From NCBI RefSeq assembly GCF_900112035.1, contig NZ_FOKC01000003.1:1-64000 (forward strand): a DNA stretch of 64,000 bases, in the 5' to 3' direction. Made by a program: the position numbers and the translations under genes. Positions 1 through 9,315 of the stretch are shown one piece after another (within the stretch, counting starts at the first letter, position 1; each line of letters begins with the position of its first letter). The notes beneath the pieces were generated by a model, which was given only the letters and a program-made list of their open reading frames with translations, made no database searches and was not told the DNA's origin. This stretch comes from Nocardioides alpinus. Lineage in GTDB: Bacteria; Actinomycetota; Actinomycetes; Propionibacteriales; Nocardioidaceae.

Positions 1-790
<790 letters not shown>

Positions 791-1080
791 ACTTGCACCC
801 CACACCCACCCCAACCCAAAGGCCAGAACCAGGCACGAGGAAAAAGAGAGCCACATCCCCTGACAAAAAACGAAACTGACAAATTGTCAGAATCATTGTC
901 AAAGAAACCACTGACACCACAACCACCCAACCCCAAAAAAGAGGCCAGACAACCATGAATGCCAACGGGGCAAAACAAACTAATTCGTCGACTAATCAAA
1001 CACACTGTTGAGTTCTCAAGAATCAGACGCACCCACATCGCGACCCGGTGAGGATCTCGGTTGCGTGAGGCAACTGGTGA
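791..1080 (-). other. pre-16S leader region, no protein gene
   Basis: This transcribed leader lies between the rRNA promoter and mature 16S. It is much more A-rich than the surroundings, as usual for actinobacterial rRNA leaders. It contains a short perfect palindrome CTGACAAATTGTCAG at 876-890 and the antitermination-like block listed separately. I see no coding sequence. Its role in RNase III processing and antitermination is inferred from other actinobacterial rrn operons. Confidence 0.7.
998..1020 (-). promoter_or_regulatory. rrn leader antitermination-type motif
   Basis: On the minus strand this reads TTGAGAACTCAACAGTGTG followed by a T-rich stretch. It closely resembles the conserved TTGAGAACTCAA-TAGTGTGTTTGG block of mycobacterial and other actinobacterial rRNA leaders (boxB/boxA region). 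The function is assigned by that resemblance only. Confidence 0.65.
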
Positions 1081-1110
1081 AACCTAGCGAGCGACTTTCT
1101 GTCGTGGCAA
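1081..1110 (-). promoter_or_regulatory. rRNA promoter, proximal
   Basis: On the minus strand there is a -35 hexamer TTGCCA (1105-1110), an 18-base spacer and a -10 hexamer TAGGTT (1081-1086). Transcription would begin near 1073 and run through the leader into 16S. The call rests on hexamer match, spacing and position. Confidence 0.65.
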
Positions 1111-1237
1111 ATCCTCGACTGTTTCGCTCTGACCCGGTGGTGTCATCGTGACCGATGACCGCTTCAGGTTGTCCTCCCGGGGCCGAGAGCCCGACCTGAC
1201 CGGTCTTGCTCCCCGCCGCTCCCTGGCGACAAAGAGA

Positions 1238-1266
1238 ACATTAGACGGCACGGTGGGAACGCGCAA
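1238..1266 (-). promoter_or_regulatory. rRNA promoter, distal
   Basis: On the minus strand there is a -35 hexamer TTGCGC (1261-1266), a 17-base spacer and a -10 hexamer TAATGT (1238-1243). It is about 157 bases upstream of the proximal promoter. Tandem promoters are the rule for actinobacterial rrn operons. Confidence 0.6.
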
Positions 1267-1347
1267 ATCGAGATGGTGTGACCGCGCGCACAGTGGTGTT
1301 TTCGCAGGTCAGAGGCCTGTTGTGGCAGGTGGTGCGATCATTCGAGC

Positions 1348-1378
1348 GTGTCGGGCGGTCGTGAGCACCGCCCGACAC
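1348..1378 (-). terminator. hairpin terminator after tyrS
   Basis: Perfect 12-bp inverted repeat GTGTCGGGCGGT / ACCGCCCGACAC with a 7-base loop, starting 10 bases past the tyrS stop codon. No T-run follows, as is common in high-GC actinobacteria. It would insulate tyrS from the downstream rRNA promoters. Confidence 0.75.
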
Positions 1379-1387
1379 GGCCTCGGA

Positions 1388-2653
1388 TCAGGCCACCTCG
1401 ACGCCTGCGAAGTTCTTCTTGCCGCGGCGCAGCACAAGCCACGAGCCGGCGACGAGGTCTTCCCGGGTGGGCTGCAGCTCGAGGTCCTCCACGCGCACGT
1501 TGTTGAGGTAGGCGCCTCCCTCGGTCACGGTGCGGCGTGCCTCGCCCTTGCTCTTGGCCAGCCCGGCGGCCACCAGGAGGTCGAGGATCCCGGGCATGTC
1601 ACCCGCGGGGAGTGTCGTACCTCCTGCTTCGCGGAGCGCGGCAGCCAACGTGGCCGGCCTGATCGCCCCGAGGTCTCCCCCGCCGAACAACGCGGCGGCC
1701 GCGGCCTTGGCGTGCTCGACCTCCTCGGCGCCGTGGACGAGCGCGGTGACCTCGTCGGCCAGGCGCTTCTGACCCGCTCGCAGGAACGGCTTGTCCGCCG
1801 TCTGCTGCTCCAGGTCCTCGATCTCCTCGCGCGTGAGGAAGGTGAAGACCCGCAGGAGCTCGCCGACCTTGGCGTCCTCGGCGTTGAGCCAGAACTGGTG
1901 GAACGCGTAGGGCGAGAGCATCGCCGGGTCGAGCCACAGGGCACCGCCCTCGGTCTTGCCGTACTTGGTGCCGTCCGCCTTCGTCATGAGCGGCGTCGCG
2001 ATGGCGTGCGCGTGGGCCCCGTCGGCCCGGCGGATCAGCTCGACCCCGGCCGTGAGGTTGCCCCACTGGTCGGAACCGCCGAACTGCAGCGTGACGCCGT
2101 GGTCACGGTGGAGGTTGAGGAAGTCCATGGACTGCATGAGGACGTAGGAGAACTCGGTGTAGCTGATCCCCGCCTCGAGCCGGCTCTTCACCACGTCGCG
2201 GGCCAGCATCCGGTTGACGGGGAAGTGCTTGCCGATGTCACGCAGGAAGTCGATCACCGACATGGAGGCGGTCCAGTCGTAGTTGTTCACCATCGTGGCG
2301 GCGTTGTCGCCCTCGAAGGACAAGAACGGCTCGATCTGGCTGCGGACCCGGTCCACCCAGTCCTTGACGGTGTCGAGGCTGTTGAGGGTCCGCTCACCCG
2401 AGTCCCTGGGGTCGCCGATCATCCCGGTCGCGCCGCCCACGAGGGCGTACGGCGTGTGACCGGCCTCCTGCAGCCGCCTCGCGGTGAGCACCTGCACCAG
2501 GTGGCCCATGTGGAGGCTCGGCGCCGTCGGGTCGAAGCCCACATAGAACTTGACGCTCCCCTCGCCCAGCGCAGCGCGCAGCGCGTCGCGGTCGGTGGAG
2601 TGCGCGATCAGGCCGCGCCACTCCAGCTCGTCGAGGACGTTGGGGGTCGTCAC
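1388..2653 (-). CDS. tyrS: tyrosine--tRNA ligase
   Basis: 421 residues, the usual length for bacterial TyrRS. The cytosolic enzyme charges tRNA-Tyr with tyrosine. The class I signature is visible as KFYVGFDPTAPSLHMGH with the HIGH-type HMGH at residues 48-51. The KMSKS-type loop appears as TKYGKTEGG near residue 230. A C-terminal S4-like RNA-binding stretch (KSKGEARRTVTEGGAYLNN) follows. The gene stands alone: it is divergent from a Ser/Thr kinase gene and is followed by a strong hairpin and then the rRNA operon. I see no T-box in its short upstream region. Confidence 0.97.
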   Translation of the reverse strand: MTTPNVLDELEWRGLIAHSTDRDALRAALGEGSVKFYVGFDPTAPSLHMGHLVQVLTARRLQEAGHTPYALVGGATGMIGDPRDSGERTLNSLDTVKDWVDRVRSQIEPFLSFEGDNAATMVNNYDWTASMSVIDFLRDIGKHFPVNRMLARDVVKSRLEAGISYTEFSYVLMQSMDFLNLHRDHGVTLQFGGSDQWGNLTAGVELIRRADGAHAHAIATPLMTKADGTKYGKTEGGALWLDPAMLSPYAFHQFWLNAEDAKVGELLRVFTFLTREEIEDLEQQTADKPFLRAGQKRLADEVTALVHGAEEVEHAKAAAAALFGGGDLGAIRPATLAAALREAGGTTLPAGDMPGILDLLVAAGLAKSKGEARRTVTEGGAYLNNVRVEDLELQPTREDLVAGSWLVLRRGKKNFAGVEVA

Positions 2654-2693
2654 GTGAGTTCCTTCGGGTGGGGTCGCGTTGGTGGTCGGGCAC

Positions 2694-2720
2694 TAGCCTA
2701 GAGCCGGTATGCAGGAAGGA
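2694..2720 (+). promoter_or_regulatory. -10 element and ribosome binding site deciding the kinase start
   Basis: A TAGCCT -10 hexamer (2694-2699) is followed by AGGAAGGA (2713-2720), which lies 6 bases before GTG 2727. The same arrangement, TAGCCT then AGGAAGGGG then GTG, precedes the paralogous kinase at 6627. This favours GTG 2727 over the upstream ATG at 2709. Confidence 0.55.
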
Positions 2721-2726
2721 CGGCAC

Positions 2727-4115
2727 GTGATCGCAGGCAGGTACACGCTCGAGCGAGTCATCGGTCGAGGCGGCTCCGGGACGGTGCACCTGGCACTCGA
2801 CGAGGTGCTGGGCCGACAGGTCGCGATGAAGCGCATCGGCGTCATCCCCGGCTCGGACAACGCCGAGGTCGAACGTGCCCAGCGCGAGGCCCGCCTCGCT
2901 GCCGCGCTCAACCACCCGCACGTCGTGTCGGTCTTCGACCTGGTCGACGAGGACGACGTCCGCTGGTTGGTGATGGAGTACGTCGACGGCGAGACGCTGA
3001 GCGAACGCGTCAGGTCCAGCGGCCCGATGGACGCCGCCGAGGCCGCCACGCTGCTCGGCCAGACGGCGGACGCCCTCGTGGAGGCGCACCGCAGCGGGAT
3101 CGTGCACCGTGACGTGAAGCCGAGCAACATCCTGATCGCGCACGGAGCGGCCAAGCTGAACGACTTCGGCATCGCCCGGTCGGCCGACGACGCGTCGCTC
3201 ACCCAGACCGGCCTGGTGACCGGGTCGCCGGCGTACCTCGCTCCCGAGGTCGCCTCGGGCTCGTCGGCGACCCCGGCGAGCGACGTCTGGTCCCTCGGCG
3301 CGACGCTCTACCACGCGGTCACCGGCAAGCCGCCCTACGACGTCGGCGACAACCTGATCGGCGCGCTCTACAAGATCGTGCACGAGGACCCGCCACGACT
3401 GCCCGACGACCACCCGATGGCGGGCCTGGTGTCGGTGATGATGAACCGCGACGTCGAGCAGCGCTGGCCGATGCCCCGCGTGCGTGACGAGCTGGCCCGG
3501 TTGGCACGAGGACAGCGGTCCACGGTGGTCCCGGCGCCCGTCGTACCGCAGGCTCCCGGGCACACCGGTGTCCTGCCGCCGGTCTCCCCCGCACCGACTC
3601 CGCCGTCGACCCCACGACCCGCGCGACGCGGGTCGCTCAGCTGGGGACTGGTCGCGGCAGGAGCTGTCCTGGCGGTCGCGGCTGTCGTGCTGGCGTACGT
3701 CTGGGCCGGGCGCGACACCCCCGAGGCACTCCCCGACGACACCACCGCCGCCGAGTCCTCCTCGCAGACTCCGGAGCCCACCGAGACGACGCCCCCGCTC
3801 ACGGCCGAGGACACCCGCGAGCAGATGGATGCCTTCATCACCTCCTACATCTCCACCGTGACGACCGACCCCCGCGCAGCGTTCGACCAGCTGACGCCGG
3901 AGTTCCAGGACGCCAGCGGTGGCTACGAGGGCTACATCGGGTGGTGGAGCAAGGTGCGCTCGGCCGAGCTCGAGAGCGTCGACAGCAACCCGTCGGACCT
4001 CACCGTGGGCTACACCGTCGACTACGTCATGAAGTCGGGCGCCGAGAACACCGACAGCATCCGGCTGCAGCTGCAGCGCCAGGACGACCAGTACCTGATC
4101 GCCGGAGAGGGCTAG
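2727..4115 (+). CDS. membrane Ser/Thr protein kinase with C-terminal extracytoplasmic domain
   Basis: About 462 residues from GTG 2727 (an ATG at 2709 would add six). The N-terminal Hanks-type kinase domain shows the Gly-rich loop IGRGGSGTVHLA, the lysine in VAMKRIG, catalytic HRDVKPSNIL, the metal-binding NDFGIARS and YLAPEVA. A Pro-rich linker and one membrane segment (residues about 304-328) lead to an outside domain of about 110 residues. That domain has no PASTA repeats and ends YLIAGEG. The ectodomain and kinase resemble the protein encoded at 6627-8108, so the two are paralogues. Its stop codon overlaps that of the convergent response regulator. The substrate is unknown; it may sense an envelope signal (inference). 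Confidence 0.93.
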   Translation: MIAGRYTLERVIGRGGSGTVHLALDEVLGRQVAMKRIGVIPGSDNAEVERAQREARLAAALNHPHVVSVFDLVDEDDVRWLVMEYVDGETLSERVRSSGPMDAAEAATLLGQTADALVEAHRSGIVHRDVKPSNILIAHGAAKLNDFGIARSADDASLTQTGLVTGSPAYLAPEVASGSSATPASDVWSLGATLYHAVTGKPPYDVGDNLIGALYKIVHEDPPRLPDDHPMAGLVSVMMNRDVEQRWPMPRVRDELARLARGQRSTVVPAPVVPQAPGHTGVLPPVSPAPTPPSTPRPARRGSLSWGLVAAGAVLAVAAVVLAYVWAGRDTPEALPDDTTAAESSSQTPEPTETTPPLTAEDTREQMDAFITSYISTVTTDPRAAFDQLTPEFQDASGGYEGYIGWWSKVRSAELESVDSNPSDLTVGYTVDYVMKSGAENTDSIRLQLQRQDDQYLIAGEG

Positions 4116-4744
4116 GCCCCCAGGTCGTGCCGCTCGGCCCACAGCGCGGCCTGGGTGCGGTCGGCCACGCCGATGCGCTGGTAGACGGAGGTCAGGTGGG
4201 CCTTCACGGTCCGCTCGGTGATGCCGAGCCGGGACGCGATCTGCTTGTTGAGCAGGCCCGACACCACCAGCCGGAGCACCTCGGTCTCGCGCGGGGACAG
4301 CTCGTGGAGGCCCACGTCGGTCCGCGCCGGGCTCGCCCTGCTGATGAGCCGGCGCGCCGCGCGCGGGTCGAGCGGCGACTCGCCCCTGGCCACTGCGCGG
4401 ATGCCGTCGAGCAGGACCTCGGGCTCGGCGTCCTTGAGCAGGTACCCCACGGCTCCCGCCTCGATCGCGGCGTCGATGCGGGCGTGGTCGGAGAAGGAGG
4501 TCAGCACGAGGACCTCGGTGCCGAGCTGCTCGGACACGATCGCGCGGGTGGCCTCGACCCCGTCGAGGACGGGCATCTGCAGGTCCATGACGGCCACGTC
4601 GGGGCGGTGCTCGCGGACGAGCGCCACCGCCTCGCTCCCGTCCTTGGCGACGCCGACCACCACGAGGTCGTCGGTGGACTCGATCAGGCCGGTCAGCCCA
4701 CGGCGTACGACGGCATGGTCGTCGGCCAGCACCACGCGGATCAT
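4112..4744 (-). CDS. NarL/LuxR-family response regulator
   Basis: 210 residues. The receiver domain (1-120) has the acidic pair DD at 8-9, phospho-acceptor Asp54 in VMDLQMPVLDG, and the Thr and Lys of the standard fold. The C-terminal LuxR helix-turn-helix reads LSPRETEVLRLVVSGLLNKQIASRLGI and continues to the end. Its ATG overlaps the stop codon of the histidine kinase gene (ATGA, 4741-4744), so the two form a translationally coupled two-component system. It ends tail-to-tail with the upstream kinase gene, with the stop codons sharing bases 4112-4115. The target genes are not evident. Confidence 0.95.
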   Translation of the reverse strand: MIRVVLADDHAVVRRGLTGLIESTDDLVVVGVAKDGSEAVALVREHRPDVAVMDLQMPVLDGVEATRAIVSEQLGTEVLVLTSFSDHARIDAAIEAGAVGYLLKDAEPEVLLDGIRAVARGESPLDPRAARRLISRASPARTDVGLHELSPRETEVLRLVVSGLLNKQIASRLGITERTVKAHLTSVYQRIGVADRTQAALWAERHDLGA

Positions 4745-6018
4745 GCGACCGGGACCTCCACGCGCACCATCGTGCCCGAGCCGGGCGTGGACTCCACCTC
4801 CATCGCGCCACCGTGCTCACGCACCAGGCTCTCGGCAGCGCGCAGCCCGACGTGCTCGTCCCCCGCGGCGGTGGTCACGTCGAACCCGACCCCGTCGTCG
4901 ACGACCTCCAGCACGAGGGCATCGTCCTCTCGACGGACGGTGAGCGACATCCGGGTGGCCTGCGCGTGGCGGGCGACGTTGCGGACGGACTCCTGAGCCA
5001 CCCTCCAGACGAGTGCCACGGCGGCCGGCGGGGCGTCCTCGTCACCGCTGATGTCGGCGTCGACCTCCACTCCGGCGGCCACCAGCGGTGCGACGAGGTC
5101 GTGGACCGCGGCGGAGAGACCGGCGGTGTGCAGGTCCGGCGGGTATATCTCGACCAGGAGTGACCGCAACGAGCGCATGCTCACCCGGAGCGAGCGGCCG
5201 ACGTCCTCGAGCTCGTCCGCGACGGGCCCGACACCGCGTGCGGCGAGGGTCGAGAGCGCCATCGACGAACCGGCGAGGTCCTGCACGACGCCGTCGTGGA
5301 GGTCGCGTGCGATCCGCAGGCGCTCGGCGTCGGAGGCGCGTACGGCCGCCTCGAGCAGGCGCTCGCGCTCGCGGGCGCCGCGCGAGAGCCGTCGGGCGAG
5401 AAGCCAGATGAGCGGCGTGGTGAGGGCGACCAGCGCCGCCAGCGCGCCGATGGTGATCGGGAGGAAGCGGTCGAGCACGGCGGCCCGCTGCTGGCCGAGC
5501 TCGTCGGCGGTGAAGTAGGCCTCGAAGAGGAGCGGCTCGCCCTCCGGCGACCGGATCCTCGTGTAGACCTCGAGCAGGTCACCTCCGAGCTCGCGCTCGT
5601 AGCGGTTCTCGGGCCGGGTCAGGTCGGAGAGCTCCGCGTCCGTCCCGCCTTCCTCGATCACGTCGAGCTCGTCGTCGCCGAGCGGGTAGACCGCACCGAT
5701 CAGCTCGGTGCGGTCGCTGTAGAGGATGGTGCCGTCGGCCGCCCAGACCTTGATCCGGCGCACGTCGTCCACCAGGAGACGGTCGAGCACCGTGCGGTCG
5801 AGGCGGTCGATGGCCGCGGCATCGCCGGTGACCAGGCCCTCCGGGATGGCCGGCTGGGCCACGGAGCGGCCGAGCACGCCGGTGAGCGAGCGGGCATCGG
5901 CGATGGCCTCCTCGTCGGCGGCCTCTCGACTGAGGGCGCTGGTGACGAGGACGACGACCACGAGCGTGACGAATCCCGCGGCCAGGAACTGCGCCACGGG
6001 ATTCGTCAGCCAACGCAT
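4741..6018 (-). CDS. sensor histidine kinase (HisKA_3 / NarX-DesK type)
   Basis: 425 residues starting at ATG 6018, with GGAAGG 6-11 bases upstream; longer frames read into the previous gene. There are two membrane segments (about 12-30 and 186-208) around an extracytoplasmic domain of about 150 residues that would bind the signal. A short linker leads to the HisKA_3 dimerisation box ERLRIARDLHDGVVQDLAG with phospho-His241. The C-terminal HATPase domain has DDGVGFD as the G1 box. It pairs with the overlapping response regulator gene. A small secreted protein gene lies 20 bases upstream in the same operon and may supply or modify the signal (inference). Confidence 0.93.
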   Translation of the reverse strand: MRWLTNPVAQFLAAGFVTLVVVVLVTSALSREAADEEAIADARSLTGVLGRSVAQPAIPEGLVTGDAAAIDRLDRTVLDRLLVDDVRRIKVWAADGTILYSDRTELIGAVYPLGDDELDVIEEGGTDAELSDLTRPENRYERELGGDLLEVYTRIRSPEGEPLLFEAYFTADELGQQRAAVLDRFLPITIGALAALVALTTPLIWLLARRLSRGARERERLLEAAVRASDAERLRIARDLHDGVVQDLAGSSMALSTLAARGVGPVADELEDVGRSLRVSMRSLRSLLVEIYPPDLHTAGLSAAVHDLVAPLVAAGVEVDADISGDEDAPPAAVALVWRVAQESVRNVARHAQATRMSLTVRREDDALVLEVVDDGVGFDVTTAAGDEHVGLRAAESLVREHGGAMEVESTPGSGTMVRVEVPVA

Positions 6019-6038
6019 GGGGGGCCTTCCGGTGAAGA

Positions 6039-6446
6039 TCAGTAGTTGACCACACCGCGGCAGGTCTGGCCGTCGTGGACGGCTCGGAACACGACCCGGT
6101 CGGTGCCGGCGAGGTCGACGACCTGGCGCTCGATGCTGAACGAGCCGCTGCGACCCGTCGTGGTGGCCGAGCCGCGGTCGCTGACGGAACCGTTGTGGCG
6201 GATGGCCCAGCGCCACTGCTGGCCGACGGTGTTGCTGTCGATCTCGCCCTCGACCTCGAGGCGACCGTCGTCGGTCTTCACCTTGAGCTTCCAGTCGGCG
6301 CCGGCGCTGCAGGCGCCGGTGACGATGACGCGGTCGTCGTCGTCGCTGTGCGCGGAGGCCGCGGTCGTGCCGGCCCCGACGAGGCCGATCGTGACGAGGG
6401 CGAGGGGGGCGAGGGCGGTCCTCGAGCGGTGCGTGGTGGTGGTCAT
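6039..6446 (-). CDS. small secreted protein of unknown function
   Basis: 135 residues. It has a clear Sec signal peptide: a basic start with THRSR, a hydrophobic core LAPLALVTIGLVGAG, and probable cleavage after ASA near residue 32. The mature part is about 100 residues with two cysteines, one near the start (ACSAG) and one near the end (QTCRG), probably a disulfide around a beta-rich fold. It is preceded by a strong AGGAGG ribosome site. It is the first gene of the operon with the histidine kinase and response regulator. I do not recognise a family; a role as ligand or accessory of the sensor is a guess from position. Confidence 0.8.
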   Translation of the reverse strand: MTTTTHRSRTALAPLALVTIGLVGAGTTAASAHSDDDDRVIVTGACSAGADWKLKVKTDDGRLEVEGEIDSNTVGQQWRWAIRHNGSVSDRGSATTTGRSGSFSIERQVVDLAGTDRVVFRAVHDGQTCRGVVNY

Positions 6447-6590
6447 GGATCCTCCTGGGTAGGTGGGTCCAGCGTGGTCGTGGCGAGCGGCGGCGGACAG
6501 ATGTCCGATGGTGCTAGTACCCCCTCGGTGCGCGGTGCCTCACACGGCACTGGTCCCCACGGGTGGTGCGGATGTCCCCCCGAACCTGTC

Positions 6591-6616
6591 TAGCCTGTGG
6601 CGGAGCCAGGAAGGGG
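6591..6616 (+). promoter_or_regulatory. -10 element and ribosome binding site of second kinase
   Basis: TAGCCT (6591-6596) followed by AGGAAGGGG (6608-6616), 10 bases before GTG 6627. It mirrors the arrangement before the kinase at 2727 and fixes the start there. Confidence 0.5.
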
Positions 6617-6626
6617 CGACTCAGAC

Positions 6627-8108
6627 GTGATTGCAGGTAGGTACACCCTCGAACGCGAGATCGGCCGCGGCGGAGCGGGCGTCGTCCACCTCGGGCGCGA
6701 CGAGGTGCTGGGCCGGGCGGTCGCCATCAAGCGGATGGGCCTCCTCCCCGGCACGACCGAGGACGACGTGGCGCGCGCCGAGCGCGAGGCGCGCCTCGCC
6801 GCCGGCGTCAACCACCCGCACGTGGTGTCGATCCTCGACCTCGTCAAGGACGACGACTGCTACTGGCTCGTGATGGAGCACGTCGAGGGACGGACCCTCA
6901 CCGAGCTGATCGTGGCCGAGGGCCCGCTGTCGCCGAGCCGCGCGGCCGGGATCATCGCGCAGGCCGCCGACGCGCTCGTCGAGGCGAACCAGGCCGGCAT
7001 CGTGCACCGTGACGTCAAGCCCAGCAACATCATGGTCGACGACCGCGACCACGCGAAGCTCGGCGACTTCGGCATCGCCCGGTCGGCGACCGACGCGGCG
7101 CTGACCAGGACGGGGCTCGTCACCGGCTCCCCCGCCTACCTCGCCCCGGAGGTGGCGTCGGGGTCGGACGCGACAGCTGCCAGCGACGTCTGGTCGCTCG
7201 GCGCCACGCTCTGGCACGCGGTCATGGGCAGGGCGCCGTACGACATGGGCCAGAACGTGCTCGGCGGTCTCTACCGGATCGTCCACGACGGTCCGCCGCG
7301 GCTGCCCGACGACCATCCGTTGGCGACGCCGCTGGCCGGGATGATGCAGAAGGATCCTGACCAGCGGTGGCCGGTCGCGCGGGCGCGCGACGAGCTGCGC
7401 CATGTCGCGCGTGGTCCGGGCCCCGAGCCGCGTCCCGGCGACGACCCCGACCGTGAGGCGACGGTGGGGATGGCCACCGTGCCGGCCCCTGCCGCGCCCA
7501 CTCCCGTCGCTGGCCCCACCCCCGTCGCCGCGAGCAACGCACCGCCGTCGGGGCGGCGTCCGCTGGCGCGCCTCGCCGCGGTGGCCGCCCTCGTCGTGCT
7601 GGTCGGGCTCGGCGCCTGGCTGTGGTGGCCCGAGGACGCGAACCGCGACACCGCTGCCGAGGGGGCCGGCACTGGTCAGAGCCAGCCTTCGGAGCAGCCC
7701 TCTGCGTCGCAGGAACCGACGCAGGAGCCGAGCGCGGAGCCCACGGAGGAGCCCACGGCGGAGCCCACCGAGACGGAACCGACCACCGACGCGGCTCCCG
7801 AGGGAGATGCCGCAGCGATGGAGGTGTTCGTCGAGGACTACTACTCCCAGGTCACGTCCGACCCGCAGGTGACGTTCGAGATGCTCACCCCGGGGTTCCA
7901 GACCGAGAGCGGTGGGTTCGGTCGCTACTCCGGCTTCTGGAGCACCATCGAGTCGGCGAGCGTCTCGGACGTGCGCGCAGATCCCGAGGCCCTGACCACG
8001 TCGTACACGGTCCAGTACGTCACCACGTCCGGCCGCACCACCACGCAGCAGGGCCGGCTGCAGCTCCAGCAGAGCGGCGACGGCTACCTGATCGCCGGCG
8101 AGGGCTGA
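6627..8108 (+). CDS. membrane Ser/Thr protein kinase, paralogue of the 2727-4115 kinase
   Basis: About 493 residues from GTG 6627. The kinase domain shows IGRGGAGVVHLG, VAIKRMG, HRDVKPSNIMV, GDFGIARS and YLAPEVA. A long linker is rich in Pro, Ala, Thr and Glu, with repeated EPT/AEPT units on the outer side. The single membrane segment is at about 310-334. The C-terminal outer domain of about 105 residues aligns with that of the other kinase; both contain the patterns LTP-F and SGG followed by aromatic residues, and both end YLIAGEG. The two kinase genes flank the divergent secreted-protein/two-component operon. Signal and substrates are unknown. Confidence 0.93.
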   Translation: MIAGRYTLEREIGRGGAGVVHLGRDEVLGRAVAIKRMGLLPGTTEDDVARAEREARLAAGVNHPHVVSILDLVKDDDCYWLVMEHVEGRTLTELIVAEGPLSPSRAAGIIAQAADALVEANQAGIVHRDVKPSNIMVDDRDHAKLGDFGIARSATDAALTRTGLVTGSPAYLAPEVASGSDATAASDVWSLGATLWHAVMGRAPYDMGQNVLGGLYRIVHDGPPRLPDDHPLATPLAGMMQKDPDQRWPVARARDELRHVARGPGPEPRPGDDPDREATVGMATVPAPAAPTPVAGPTPVAASNAPPSGRRPLARLAAVAALVVLVGLGAWLWWPEDANRDTAAEGAGTGQSQPSEQPSASQEPTQEPSAEPTEEPTAEPTETEPTTDAAPEGDAAAMEVFVEDYYSQVTSDPQVTFEMLTPGFQTESGGFGRYSGFWSTIESASVSDVRADPEALTTSYTVQYVTTSGRTTTQQGRLQLQQSGDGYLIAGEG

Positions 8109-8128
8109 CCTCGCAGATCGGCACCTCG

Positions 8129-8202
8129 TAGGGCGGGTGGGGCTCGAACCCACGACCCAAGGATTATGAGTCCTCTGCTCTGACCGACTGAGCTACCGCC
8201 CC
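8129..8202 (-). tRNA. tRNA with CAU anticodon (elongator Met or Ile2)
   Basis: 74-nt cloverleaf on the minus strand. The acceptor strand GGGGCGG pairs with CCGCCCT (one G-U), with A73 as discriminator. The D arm is GCTCAGTCGGTCAGAGC, the anticodon loop CTCATAA, and the T arm GTGGG-TTCGAGC-CCCAC. CCA is not encoded. CAU anticodons belong to Met elongator tRNA or to Ile2 tRNA, whose C34 is changed to lysidine; I cannot separate these by eye. It is not an initiator type. Confidence 0.93.
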
Positions 8203-8237
8203 TCGTGGCGCACCCTATCGGGGGTTCCGTGACGGGC

Positions 8238-9239
8238 TCACCGGTTGGTGTCGATGCTCGCCTCCATCTCGTACATGTGCTCCACCACGCGGAAGCCGAG
8301 AGCCGTGTTGGTGTGGTGCATCGCAGTGTTGGAGGGAGCTGTCCAGGTGTGGACGAGGCGGACGTGCGCGGGCAGGTCGGCGTAGTTGGCGGCCTTGAGC
8401 GCGGCACCGAGGCGGTGGCCGCGGTGCTCGGGCATGACCAGGGTGTCGTCCTGCCAGCCGTGGTCGGCGCCGTGGGGCACGAAGAGCAGCGAGTAGCCGC
8501 CGAAGACGCCGTCGGGCCGGTGGCGCGCGGCGGCGACGCGGACGTCGTACGACGCGCCGAGGCGCTGCTCCGACGTTGCGAGCCGGGCGTCGTCGAGGAC
8601 CGTCGCCTCCAGGTCGAGGTCGCCGGTCGGGATGTCGGCGTTCATCTGGTTGCGCATCGCCAAGTAGTCCGCGCGGTGCTCGTCGGGACAGCGTCCGCGC
8701 CAGGCGATGAGCTCGTAGTCCGCGGCGATCGGGACGGTGGGCACGGGCAGCTCGGCGAGCAGGTGGTCCTCGCGGTGCTTCTCGACTGCGCCCATCGCTG
8801 TGGCGAACGCTGCTCCCGCCCCGGAGACCTCGAGGTCGACGCTGACCTCTCCCCCGACCCGCGTACGACCGGCTGCCCGCGCGCGGTCGACCACCGCCTC
8901 CCACAGGGAGCGGCCGGTGCCCTTGCGCCGGTGCGCGGGCAGCACGTTGACCTCCGCCCACGCGACGTCGAGGTTCTCGGTCAACGGGAGCTCGAGGTCG
9001 GCGACCCCGACCAGCAGGTCGCCGTCGCGCGCCTCGAGGCGGAGCCGGTCGACGTACGCCCCCGGCCGGGTCGCGGAGACCTCGAAGGCGTCGAAGGCCT
9101 GGAGCAGCGCGTGCGGTCGATCGGCGCGGGCCGAGGCCTCCTGCACGTCGTACCAGGCGCGGCGGGCGGCGGGATCGCTGACGTCGAGCTCGCGGATGTC
9201 CACCTCCCCATCCGATCCCGCCCGTGAGGTCGTGGGCAA
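8238..9239 (-). CDS. GNAT-family N-acetyltransferase, tandem domain
   Basis: 333 residues. Two GNAT-like halves are visible. The N-terminal half has the acetyl-CoA loop region VLPAHRRKGTGRSLWEAVVDRARAAG (about 95-125). The C-terminal half has VMPEHRGHRLGAALKAANYADL (about 275-295), with the R/Q-x-x-G-x-G/A pattern. Double-GNAT proteins of this length are common in actinobacteria (for example mycothiol synthase-like folds), but the acceptor substrate cannot be told. The start is uncertain: ATG 9239 gives the full frame, and a GTG 12 codons later is possible. Confidence 0.85.
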   Translation of the reverse strand: MPTTSRAGSDGEVDIRELDVSDPAARRAWYDVQEASARADRPHALLQAFDAFEVSATRPGAYVDRLRLEARDGDLLVGVADLELPLTENLDVAWAEVNVLPAHRRKGTGRSLWEAVVDRARAAGRTRVGGEVSVDLEVSGAGAAFATAMGAVEKHREDHLLAELPVPTVPIAADYELIAWRGRCPDEHRADYLAMRNQMNADIPTGDLDLEATVLDDARLATSEQRLGASYDVRVAAARHRPDGVFGGYSLLFVPHGADHGWQDDTLVMPEHRGHRLGAALKAANYADLPAHVRLVHTWTAPSNTAMHHTNTALGFRVVEHMYEMEASIDTNR

Positions 9240-9315
9240 GTCGTTATCGGGGTTCGGCTTCGCCGGCGGCGCGCGGCGTGGGACAGTGATCCGTCTCGGG
9301 ATGGGAGGTCCTTGG

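Noticed and set aside
876..890. CTGACAAATTGTCAG as a repressor operator
   Set aside because: It lies within the transcribed rRNA leader, downstream of both promoters. RNA processing or chance is more likely.
1148..2701. A 517-codon open frame on the plus strand antisense to tyrS
   Set aside because: High-GC third-position bias opens antisense frames. The minus-strand frame has full TyrRS motifs; the plus-strand reading has none.
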